In this document: piece after piece, positions 12,001 through 22,328 of the stretch | Position numbering within the stretch: position 1 is the stretch's first letter | Layout: each line of letters starts with the position of its first letter | DNA from: Liolophura sinensis | Lineage: Eukaryota > Mollusca > Polyplacophora > Chitonida > Chitonidae | Length of the DNA stretch: 64,000 bases | Assembly (NCBI RefSeq): GCF_032854445.1 | Contig: NC_088295.1 | Location: 16,541,385-16,605,384 of the forward strand | Reading direction: 5' to 3' | The notes under the pieces: model-generated | Databases searched by the model: none | What the model saw: only the letters and a program-made list of their open reading frames with translations | Told to the model about the DNA's origin: nothing | Translations under genes and position numbers: made by a program

Positions 12001-15000
12001 CCAGCATAACTCAGACAACAGATTTTGTGTTGAAATTTACAATTATTTTTTTGGTGTAAGGTGTATCATTAAAAAAAATTGGCATGCTTGCTCTTCGTAT
12101 TTACCACTCATACTTTGTGCACGTGTGTTAATTTGGAGGCGCCTTGTCTTTGTCCAGATGTACACCTCCACACCTGGGAATTACAACCTTGAGGGCTGGC
12201 TACAAGGACCAGAGTACAGTAGCGGAGATATGACTACCCGAACAGCAGTCACACCGTCCGGGTTCTGTGCAGCTCCCATGATTGCTATAGAGGTTTGTAA
12301 CGTTCTTTGCACGACACTGCTTTGTCTGCGGTTACATTTCCATGCAAATTACCTATATTTTGTTTGTTACTGTTATGTGTCATTACTACTTGGAAATATT
12401 CGTCCTTATCATCAAGCATTATCATCATGGAACACATAACATCAAATTAGTTGATATGAATTAATAAAAAAAATCGAAAGCTTATGACCGTGGATTTTGT
12501 TATGACCGTGGATTTACAGCAGTTTATTGCCATCCATGCCGAAGCTTTTTAATATGAATCGTGCGTTTCTTATAGGAAATAAAGAAGATAACAGCTATCG
12601 CGCGTTTACCGTTATATATACATAACCCTTGTCGCCTACAGGTGGCGCTTGAAGGAAACGACGGAGCCTTGAATGGCCTGTTGGCATATTCTCAGTTAGA
12701 AGACAAGCTGTTTGTACAAGGAGTTCTACCTTCCAGGTCGCCGAGTACCGTCTGGAACTTATTCTTCAGAAGTTTTATTTCAACAGGTAAGAAAATATAA
12801 AACACAAATGCTGTAATAATTTATATCTCAATGTATATTAGTGTTTTCTGCAAATACTGTTAATCACTGGTATATATGTCTAGCTTTATCTATTTTTATG
12901 GTCATTTTCAATACAATGAATTTATTATACTCTCACAATGAGAAAAGATCTGCTTTAACTTTAGATGAACATTTGGTATCTTTATTTATAACGTTTTCAG
13001 ATCATTCTTTGCTTTATCTTACTTTTCTCAGATAATCTTCGTTTCCCGGTCACTCAGATCAACAACGATGTGGTGGATGGCATTATAGACCTTTCAAATG
13101 CAGATGGTGAGACATACAATCATCTCAATCACTATATTCATTTTAATGCACCCCTTCCAACAAAAGCTTAATCAGCTTCACTTGGAGGATGGTATAGCCC
13201 ACTATATAAAATAGATGATCGTGCTGGACCCTAGCCGTTTTAAAAAGAAATGCATAATGTTTTATCTGTGATGTATTTCCGGTGTTAGTAACTTTACTGA
13301 TATAATATGTATTACTAAGATAGCACGTGGCCTTGTACTGCAGCCTCATCGTATACATGATTGATGAAGCCTTCTGGTTGTGCCGTAATGGTATTATTTG
13401 TTACACTGCTCACTTGCAATAATATTCAGATATTTTGCTTGAATGATTATTTCTCCCTTCTTCAGACCTCATGGTCCTAGGTATATCATCTTCCAAATGG
13501 CTACATTCAATGTTTTCAGGAATCACGGGACCATTCCTTGTTCGCGCCAATGCCAATACGAATGGTGTGGCGTCAAACATAGAACAAAAAACAACGGAAA
13601 TAAAGACGGCCTTACCGGTATGTCATGAAACTGTGTGCTGTATACTAGTTAATCGAAACGGTGTTGGGCTATGTGACAGTGCTTCACACGGCGAGACACT
13701 CATCTATAACGGTGTATTTGTGAATAGCTTTCTGTATTAGCACGTCGAGATATTCTGTATTAGAACGGCGAGACTCTCAGGAAATGAATTGGTTTGCACA
13801 TTCAGCAAAATTATGTCTGCGAATATGTTGTATTAGCACGGTGCGAGCTATGATGAAAAATTTGCAGCACTCGGGCCACTTTATTTACTACTGCGAGACA
13901 TTTATCAAAGGTATTTTTGCGAATTGACTAATAAAACTATTATTGCTGATTTGCAGTATCTGAAGAGTACTTCAACCATCAAAATAGAGACGAGTGTTTA
14001 TCCAACGGCTTTAAAACTGTTACAAGTATGACTTAAAGCTGTTAAATTATATAATAATTTTAACATAGGCGAAATATTGCTTTTCAGACTTTCCTTTATG
14101 ATCGAAATGGAGATGTTATAGGGTTTTCTACACTGACTTTTAACGAGGATAGCATGGTGGTGAATGTTTTGGTAAGTTTAATCTCTTGAAAAATATATAA
14201 CAATTAAATTGGGCTAACGTTTCCGTCTATGTTTTGAAATAAGAAACATATGAGACAAATGTATGCAATGTCTTTTATAGTGATTTCCAGAAGCGATGTT
14301 TTCTATCTCAAAAATGGATAGTCTTTTCCAAAACCTAAGATTCGTAGATAACCCTGGGCTGCAGATTTTTTTAAGTACAAAAACAGCTCCGACTTACGTT
14401 ATTTCGTCACATTTTGTTTTCAGCAATGTTAGAACAAATGTATATGTAAATATACAACGGATTGTTAAATGAGGCACCACACCATCTCCAAGCAAAGAAA
14501 TATCGTCAGTTCAATGCGCCGCTAGTCTCTTTAACTTGTTCTTCATGTTTCAGGTTAAAGGTACCCGGCCGAGTCAAATCACTCTGAACGGCCCCTCGAC
14601 TTTCGGTAATGCCGGTCCATTGCTCCGGGATCTGACGGCAGCTATCGGTCCTACACACCCTGTTCTCGGCGGCACCGAGACTTCAGCGTCCTTCGATAAT
14701 GTGGATGAACTGATGCAGCTATATCTATGGCTGGGACGAGTTTCCATCACAGTGTCTCAGGGCTCCAGGATTTCCACAGGCAGAGTATGTCATATTACAC
14801 CAGTCTTTGCTGATCATGTCCCTCTGTTTGATGAAATTTTTACTTATTTTTTTTAATCAAACTTGAAATTTGTCTAGACGTTTTTATACTCTTCTACCAC
14901 ATTTTATGTGGGACACATGCTAACGACACAATATCACAAAACGACTAATTCCATTCCTTCTTTTTCGACCAAATGACAACCGTTTCTGTGTTCAGAATAT

Positions 15001-18000
15001 TTAGACCTATTTTACTCAGAATACGTTGTCAAGCTAAGTTTGTTTGTGGCTGTTTTCACACATATCTCTGCTTTCTTGTCTCCAGTTTCCGTCCGTTAAT
15101 CCCTCCTTCTGTAGAGGACTCGCCCAAAGCTTCTTGTGTAAGTGTTCTGATACTAGTTATTCTCATCAACGAAGGCCCACTGGCGAATAAATGTTCATGT
15201 CCCATATCTTATAAAAAAGTATGCTTCCTGAAGACAAAAATAAATACCTTTTTTATACCAATCGCCAGGTAAGTTAGTACTATGTTAATACTTGTTCGTT
15301 AACCAGTGTTAATGTTTACAAATCAGCTTTAGACACAATAAAGCCCAGTCTGTTTGATTTAAACACAATAAAGCACGTTGCAAGAGAGATTCGTGTAAAC
15401 AGTTGTATACTAGAAAACTTGCTTTTTATCACTGTTACATTGGTCCATTTTTTGTTCGATTCATTTGCAGGTAGAAACAGTATTTTGCTACCCAACGACG
15501 GGAATAATAATGTGGGCGAGAATCCGGCTTCAGGGGGTATCGCCACTTTTACACGAAATGGAAACAATTTGAATTATGCGTAAGTAATGAGCATACTGAG
15601 TCCATTTACGAAAGCTTTGATACAAAAGCATGTAATGTAAATTTGATTGGTCATAGTATTATCACAGCTCAAAAGTATGCAAACATTGGCAATAAAAATG
15701 TGTTTTTTTAAAATTAATTGAAAAATCGTTTAACACTTTGGCGTGGATATGCAAACAAAACTTCTGTGGAATAAGGTGTCTTAACTTATTGGTTTCTTAC
15801 ACGTTTTGGCCATCACCAACTTCTCCGACCACAGGTAATAATAAGCTATGAATAAGCAATTGCGATGCTTATGTCTGGCATGTGCTGTGCTGATAAAATG
15901 GTTCTGACCATGCTACTTTCCGTCATGTCCCTCTAGGGTCGCAGTCGGGCCTCTTATGCCGTCGGACTCTATCAGAGGGATGACCTTCTCAAGGCCGGGA
16001 GCCTTCACAGAACAGGCAGACGTTTCCTTCATTTCAGCGCCTTGGAACCCTACGACGTCATTTTCATCGGTAAACCGAACTTGATCCAAATACGATAAAT
16101 CTGTCATTTAGATTATTAGCCGAAAATATTATTTTCTCTAAGATTTTTATGTGACTATTACCAATGTGTATTAAGTATTCACATAAGCTCCAGTGACGAT
16201 CTCTTCATTAGTGCCACCCGCCCTGACAGCACAGTTGGTAGAGCGTCCGCTTAGGAAGCGGTAAATCCAGGGTCAATCCTTTGTCGAGTCACACCTAAGA
16301 CTTTAAAAGAGGAAGTTGTACTTTCCTCGCTTGGCGTTCAGCATGAAAGGGGTAGTGCAACAACTGGTTGACCCGTATCAGTATAATGGCTCGGGCGGGC
16401 GCCTTACTTGCCTTTTGTAAATCGTCTCATTGAAGCAGCACTAGATAATAGAGCGGTGAAAAGGAGGCGCATTTCATGCACTCTAAGGATTCCTTCGTCG
16501 TCATATGACTAAAAAATTGTTAAATACGACGTTAAACCCCAAGCACTCACTCACTCACTCATCAATGCCATTGTTTATTTCTCCATACAAGTCCCAGTCC
16601 CTACGTTTTGGAAAACCCCAGTGATGGTCTCTCCCAACATATCAAATCTGTATCTGTCCATAAATGATATTGTTTATTTCTTCAGATAAATCCCAATCCC
16701 TACGTCCCCAAGAAGCCCAGTGATAATATCTCCCCAAAGGCCCATGTCACGATCTCTCCAGCAATGCTATTGTTTTTTCTCAATATAGATCCCTATCCCA
16801 ACGCCCCCATGAAGCCCAATGATAATCTCTCCCCACACACCCATGCCATGATCTCCCCACCAGTGGCAGTGCACAACTCTCCATATAGATCCCAATCCCT
16901 ACGTCATCAAGAAACCAATGATAGTCTCTCCCAACACACCCATGTCACGATCTCTCCCCCAGTGCCAGTGTACATCTCTCCATAAAGATCCCAATCCCTA
17001 CGTCTCTAAGAAGCCATCAATTATAATCTCTCCCCACACATCCATGTCATGATCTCTCCACCAGTGCCAGTATATATCTCTCCAGGTTGATCCCAATCCC
17101 TACCTCCTCATGAAGCCTGATGATAATCTCTCCCATGCACACACGCATGACACGATCTCTCCATCAATGTCATTGTTTATTTTTCCACATAGCAGGTATA
17201 GATCCCAGTTTCCAAGAAGCCCAATTATAATTCTTTCCCACGATCCCAATCACACGGTCTCTCCATCGACGCCAATGTACATCTCTCCATAATCCAGACG
17301 TCTCCAAGAAACCGATTGACATCTTGACGTCTTTCAACATCTGAATCAAGATATCTGCACCAATTCAAATATTATTTTTTTCCTTGCATAGTCCATTATC
17401 GATCTCTCCACTAATATGCTAAAATCCCTGCATATAAATCCTAAATGCGATACAGACTGCAATCACTATTTATCCATCAGTCCCAATGACAATCCATGTA
17501 AATCCCATTAGACCCCAGTCACGATTTCTCCACCAGTCGCATTGGCCTCAGTCACGATATTTTCACCAAAGGTTATTTTTTTTATTAGGGATCAATTCCG
17601 ATCACTCAGGCTGTGGACGAGGCGCTTACTAACGGCAACCTGCGGGTGGATGTTGTAATAGACGGGCAGCGTGGTCGGACAGCTGTGGGAAACGCCGTTC
17701 CTAGATTGACTCAGGTAACGGACCAACAGTATATTCTTGCTTTGTTAATATTTAAGAGACGACTTCTACAGATATCTTGCTCCAGTGAAATCATGGGATA
17801 AAAATTCTTACAAGAAAAGGTTATTTTTAAACAGAAACTGTCGGATTGTTGCAAGATGGAGCATGTCACTGCATGTTCATTGTTAGTATAGGTATATAGC
17901 CGATCATGCTTTGTTATGTGTATATGTTCAACATAATTACATAACTACACGGCAAAGATATAGGCGTATTTACCAATATAGATTCCTTATTTGAAGTTTA

Positions 18001-20387
18001 TTTTCTACTAGTACGCCTGAAACTAATTTACACAAATGAATCACGAATGGTTTAAAATGTATCGATGTATAATCCGCCGATTTACCCATTAATTGTATGA
18101 TATCGTTTTCCCTTCTTTATTTAAAAAAAATCCAAACCGAGTCATTCTATACACAATGGCAGTTGGTGACCATGTTAATCTGTTCCGTATTGTGAATAAC
18201 GTTATTGTCTTTTCAGCTTGAACCAGAAACGACCACAACAACCACAACAACAACGACCACGACAACGCCTGAACCAACTACTACAACCACAACCACCACA
18301 CCTGCGCCAACAACGACGACAACTACAACAACTACACCTGCACCAACAACGACGACAACCACAACAACTACACCTGCGCCAACAACGACAACTACACCTG
18401 CACCAACAACAACGACAACTACAACGACTACACCTGCGCCAACAACGACGACAACTACAACAACTACACCTGCACCAACAACGACGACAACTACAACTAC
18501 ACCTGCTCCAACGACGACAACTACAACAACTACACCTGCGCCAACGACGATAACTACTACACCTGCGCCAACGACGATAACTACTACACTTGCGCCAACA
18601 ACGACAACCACGAGCCCTGTACCAACAACGACAACCACAACGCCTGTGCCAACAACAGCAACCACTACACCTGTTCCAACAACGACAACCACGACACCTG
18701 CGCCAACGACAATTACCCCAGCGCCAACAACCACCACACCTGCGCCAACAACCACCACACCTACGCCAACAACCACCACCACACCTGTGCCTACCACGAC
18801 AACCACGACGCCTGCGCCCACAACGACGTCAACAACCACTACACCTGCTCCAACCACGACAACAACCACGCTTGCGCCAACGACAACTACTCCAGTGCCA
18901 ACAACCACCACTCCTGTGCCAACAACCACCACACCTGCGCCAACAACAACCACCACCACACCAGCACCACCACCAACAACAACTACTACACCTGCACCAA
19001 CGACAAGAACTACACAAGCGCCAGCAGCAACAAGAATAACCCTTGCACCTATTCCAAGAAGAACAACCGCACAAAGACCAGCCACAACTCCAGCTGCCTC
19101 CAGGGTATGTGAAATAAACTCTAGGCCCTACTGTAAACTACAAACTATTTAATCAAAAGCTAGGACAGAAATTTAGGGTATGAGAGGATGAAGTAGTCAG
19201 TCTGTCGTGTAGAAGTTTTCCTCTGAGTATAATTTCACTGCTGAGTCTGATGTTTGACGTCATTTAGTACTCATATTGCGGCCCTCAACATCTTCGTACT
19301 GCACATACCCAAATAAATCCTGGCCTGATTCTGATTTCAGACTACTGCGCAGGGATTACCATTTTTAGGAGGTGAGTGTTGCTTCGCACTTTTTCTTATT
19401 TACTGCTGCAAGGAGGAATAGTTCAAAATTATTATACAAAGTTGAAGAGATTGCATATATTTTATACGTTCTTACCTAGATGATGCATGTAGTTATACCA
19501 TGTATATTTATCTGTTTGTCCATATATTTTTCGCGCTCATTTGGTTAGCGCGCTAGCGCAGCGTAATGACGCAGGAGTCTCTCACGAATGCTGTCGCTGT
19601 AAGTTCAAGTCCAGCTCATGCTGGCTTCCTCTCCGGCCGTACGTGGGAAGGTCTGTCAGCAACCTGTGAATGGTCGTGGGTTTCCCCCGGTCTCTGCCCG
19701 GTTTCCACCCACCATAATGCTGACCGCCGTCGTATAAGTGAAATATTCTTGAGTACGGCGTAAAAACACCAATCAAATATATAAATAAATGCATCATATA
19801 TTTTTCCGACCCATCAGTCCCAACTCAAAGTGGAACAGTTAGGTCTACCTAAGTCCTGGCTTGTCACCTTTGTGCTATATCTTTCAGCGGGCCCATTAGA
19901 TTCAGTGGGATTGCCACAAGGCAGGAAAACACTGTCCTTGCCAATGGCTTCCACAAACAAAAAAACAAAAATGAATGTTGGTGAAAACCTTTGATCTTAG
20001 ATTAAACCAGCACTCTCGATGTTCTTGCCAGAGAAAGATTATAAATATATTGTCAGCTTATGTGAAACAGGAGCAATTCTGTCCACCGTCACAAATACAC
20101 ATTGCAAGCACTCATACGCCCTAAATGTATAACCCAACAACAATAATACAATCGCTGACTTGTAAAAATTCTTGGTTATTTACACAGGCTGTTCCCGCAG
20201 CGAACCAAGACGGGTATATTTCGCGGACCCCAACGATTGTTCCGCCTTTAGGATTTGTGTCGGCCGCGCCGTCATTACAATGCATTGCCTACGAGGACTT
20301 GTCTACAACGAGGAAAGGAACATGTGTGAGTGGCCGTGGCAAACGAGCCGTGCAGGATGTGCACAAAGATCAGGGTTTGGTGGTTAA
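6045..20387 (+). CDS. multi-exon secreted-type protein: LPMO-like region, CHRD-like modules, mucin stretch, chitin-binding domain
   Basis: Exons by splice sites and phase: 6045-6150, 6439-6545, 6875-~6992, 8380-8452, 8844-8946, 9510-9649, 10651-10777, 11356-11439, 12158-12292, 12642-12786, 13032-13106, 13466-13617, 13957-14025, 14088-14171, 14554-14784, 15086-15137, 15471-15579, 15937-16069, 17589-17714, 18217-19104, 19341-19371, 20188-20387. They sum to 1,095 codons plus TAA, in one frame. Exons 1-4 (GPCG, PGPLTVRWEDT, SRIALGRW, LLDFIPH, VQIPNIRCDRCFLQL, CNTFYSCASIRI) follow the pattern I know from SCE4755-type polysaccharide-monooxygenase-like proteins. Exons 6-19 hold beta-rich modules resembling CHRD domains, clearest in exons 17-19 (GGIATFTRNGNNLNY ... 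ALTNGNLRVDVVI ... GQRGR). A 296-residue Thr/Pro region and a peritrophin-A domain follow. The start exon (signal peptide, N-terminal His) is missing. The donor after exon 3 is non-standard. Gene model strong; domain names are by motif memory. Confidence 0.85.
6525..6705 (+). repeat. 41-bp minisatellite starting in exon 2 and copying its splice donor
   Basis: Four units of 41 bp. The first unit spans the last 21 coding bases of exon 2 and its donor (gtgtcag|gtaagttcagtaat). The following units repeat ctgacaaa..., tgtcaggtga... and taatgtgac with changes, so each later copy carries a donor-like GGTGA or GGTAA. The array grew from the exon-intron boundary itself. Confidence 0.85.
7560..7990 (-). 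repeat. possible old SINE fragments in intron 3
   Basis: On the minus strand, 7560-7700 contains a B-box-like gttcgaatcaa preceded by an A-box-like agcgctgtcagttaac. On the plus strand, 7860-7990 has a phrase (ggtggtttaccaacactt) resembling the SINE at 56.9 kb. Strongly decayed and uncertain. Confidence 0.3.
9075..9213 (+). repeat. SINE, 5'-truncated
   Basis: 3' half of the 'GGCCTCCGTGGCTCAG' SINE family: ggatggtcgtgggtttcc, gcccggtttcctccc, taagtgaaatattcttgag, ending in a short AAATA tail. The tRNA-like head is missing. Lies in the intron after exon 5 of the plus-strand gene. Confidence 0.85.
9641..10268 (+). repeat. 50-bp minisatellite starting at the donor of exon 6, about 12.5 units
   Basis: Each unit reads tcccctgtaagttaggctt plus about 31 more bases including gtggtcgcc and ctgacacca. 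Unit 1 includes the last coding bases of exon 6 (cgcccact|gtaagt). About nine units keep a perfect CTGTAAGT donor core; others drift to GTAAAT or GGAAGT. The array occupies the start of the 1-kb intron before exon 7 and multiplies a strong splice donor. Confidence 0.95.
10838..11010 (-). repeat. SINE, minus strand, head missing
   Basis: The plus strand shows (TTTA)n then gattggtgttttacgccgta, aatatttcacttatacgacg, ccagcattatggtggg and cacgtgcggccggagaggaa, i.e. the reverse complement of the GGCCTCCGTGGCTCAG family, ending before the tRNA-like part. Intronic. Confidence 0.85.
11863..11966. repeat. 35-bp tandem repeat, three copies
   Basis: Three nearly identical units beginning ttcggttagactaacaga and ending tttgttgaacgt. 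Lies in the intron between exons 8 and 9 of the plus-strand gene. Confidence 0.9.
16217..16560 (+). repeat. tRNA-derived SINE, full length
   Basis: Same family as 3170-3531 (agcacagttggtagagcg head, gttaaaccccaagcactcac tail). The flanks cattagtgcca and catcaatgcca look like a decayed target-site duplication. Lies in the intron between exons 18 and 19. Confidence 0.88.
16565..17560 (+). repeat. ~97-bp tandem repeat, about 10 copies, intron 18
   Basis: Units contain gatcccaatccctacgtc, aagaagcccagtgataat, ctctccccacacacccatg and gatctctccaccagtgcc, with insertions and deletions. C/T-rich on the plus strand. The array fills most of the intron before exon 19 and ends just before its acceptor. 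Confidence 0.88.
18217..19104 (+). CDS. exon 20 of the plus-strand gene: 296-residue Thr/Pro mucin-like region
   Basis: A single phase 0-0 exon coding LEPETTTT followed by runs of 2-12 Thr broken by PAP, PVP or LAP. Such stretches are typical O-glycosylated mucin stalks. Acceptor tttcag at 18211-18216; donor GTATGT at 19105. The exon is a coding minisatellite and its length probably varies between individuals. Two other long frames (poly-Val/Gly on the minus strand, Gln/Arg/His in another plus frame) overlap it and are artefacts. It stands in place of a 29-codon linker exon (23812-23899) in the paralogue. Confidence 0.92.
19533..19794 (+). repeat. SINE, full length, 12-bp target-site duplication
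   Basis: Member of the GGCCTCCGTGGCTCAG family. Head ttggttagcgcgctagcgca, then gtccagctcatgctggcttc, gtcgtgggtttcccc, ccgtcgtataagtgaaatat and an AT tail. It is flanked by CATATATTTTTC at 19521-19532 and 19795-19806, a perfect direct repeat. Lies in the last intron of the plus-strand gene. Confidence 0.92.
20188..20387 (+). CDS. last exon of the plus-strand gene: peritrophin-A (CBM14) chitin-binding domain
   Basis: Codes GCSRSEPRRVYFADPNDC, SAFRICVG, MHCLRGLVYNEERNMCEW, a WPWQTSRAGC region and a short tail to TAA (20385-20387). The six Cys and the pattern Y-x-x-P-x-D-C-x-x-F-x-x-C ... C-x-x-G-L-x-Y-N ... C-x-W match the type-2 chitin-binding domain. Aromatic residues at the usual sugar-contact positions (YF, F, W) are present. 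It enters in phase 1 from 19371. An alternative frame with a similar start is open but lacks the Cys pattern. Confidence 0.92.
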
Positions 20388-22328
20388 TTTGTGACCAGTT
20401 GTGACAGCTGCTCATTCGCCAATGCTGGAATGTGTGCGACCTGTGATGAGCGCGTCACCGAGCGCGTGTCACTGATGACGTAGTGCGTGGGCAGACGGCT
20501 ATCAAGTCGATACGAACAGCCATGTTACAACTGAGAAACGGATATAATGGGTAAAATATCTTCATGATCTGGGTTTTTGTGTACTTATGAATACACTTTC
20601 CCAATTAAACCTATGCATCAAGGCAAGTGTTTTTAAATTTGGCTTGTTGAAAGGTCCATCTATAAATCAGATGTTTGAGTCAACGAATCTTGTATTTTTT
20701 GTTTCTGACAGAAGATTACTTTCATTGAAAACTCTAGACATTGTATACCATATTAAGGGTACATTAATATTGTGATGGGTTTTATTGCAGTTTATATTTC
20801 AAAGATCAATTTCCCTCTAAAAGACAATATTCCATGGAAAACTACGAAGATTCGTATAAATCTCTCACATGTCGTGGCGTTGCCGCAGGCTCACATATAT
20901 GGCGAGTGACAAGTTTGCACAATGACCATCCTTACTACTGAAAATTATTATTGTGGAACCTTATTGTGTTGTGGTGTCACCATAGGTTGAGTTGTCTTAC
21001 CTGGGCATCACGTCATTTGTAACATTGTCTACGTAATTTATGATAATTCCATATATTTTTGCACAATACTGAAATGGCCCGCGGTTTACTCAAACAGATT
21101 CAGGACGTCTGACTGTATATTCGAATATAGGCATATAGGGGAATGTTCGGAAGTAGTAGACTCTAAGGATAGTATCTTGTATGTGTATATCCTCTGTCCG
21201 ATAAGACAGTTTGAAACATGTATGTATGGGATACGCACAAGCACCAGGCTAAACACTGGTGCTATGTTGTGTTGTCTAGGTTGGTATGTATTAAACATTT
21301 TAACATATTAATAGCTTGAGTTTTGTTGTCAGTTAGCAGTGCTTCTGACAAGCGTTACTCGTTCTGGTCAAGCATTAAGCCAAAAACTATACTTAATGTC
21401 TGTTCTCAGACAGTGTCTTATTTCACTTTGAAACACAGCATTCGTGATTCACTCTCATTTTCCTGGATGAAACTAACGTTTCGGCACTGAATGAATTTGA
21501 ACAAATATAACAATTATTTCACATGTTCACGTGTGGTCAGTGAGAGCTGTGCTTAGCCAGACTTTGACCAATATATGCACATGTAAGAAAACCCTTTTAT
21601 AACAAGTCAGTGAAAGCAATGTTTCGTCATTTGATGGCAAAAGATATACAGATGTAACAACAAAACTGTTAAATATATATCATAGCAGGCAATGAAAGAA
21701 ACGTTTCCTCGTGTGGTGCAAAATACATACTATTGTAACAAAACCCTGTTCACAGGTATTCTAATAAGGCAGCCAATGAAACCAGTTTATCGTGGTGTGA
21801 TGCACATTACATTTACCATCGCAAGAGAACCTCAGAAAAACTAAAACCATCAGTGACGTGTATTTACTTATAAACCTACACGTTGCCTATATACAACCGA
21901 AGCGTAAATGCGTTTAAAGATATGCGAAGCAAAATTATTGTTCTTTGTCTTGGGTTTCCCATGTCTTCAAAACTGGTTTTCAAGACTCCAGGAATACACC
22001 CAAGGCTCAATCGCCTGGCGAATGCAACTGTGCCAACATTCATGTGTTATTTGTCAAATCCAATTCACAACAAGATGTATATTATAAAAATTAAAATATG
22101 AAGTACTTCTATCATGACAGCTTTGTTCTCCTCGTAGAGGCGAAACTTATCACAACTGTGAAAAATGTCGCAACAGGGAAATGACAGTGAAGGTTCAAAA
22201 CATCAACAAAATCTCTAAATGGTGAAACGAACAAGAAACTGTCCCAAGAAAACCATCAGACTCATCATCTGTCACTTATGTAGTCAATCGGACGTGTTCT
22301 CTCTTGTCTAACAGCAGGCATCTTGTTT
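20388..22328. other. intergenic spacer between the two convergent genes
   Basis: Both genes point into this 1.9-kb stretch, which should hold both 3' untranslated regions. An ATTAAA at 20604-20609 could be a poly(A) signal for the plus-strand gene. No coding frame with a motif and no repeat body is seen. Loose phrases near 21.5-21.8 kb (aatgaaa..., gtttcctcgtg..., gttcatcgtgg-like) recur weakly. Confidence 0.5.

Noticed and set aside
18218-19039. Gln/Arg/His/Leu-rich plus-strand frames
   Set aside because: Shifted-frame readings of the mucin repeat with no splice or domain support.
18213-19085. Long minus-strand frame rich in Val and Gly
   Set aside because: It is the antisense of the Thr/Pro mucin exon; the plus frame has matching splice sites and phase and continues into a chitin-binding domain.
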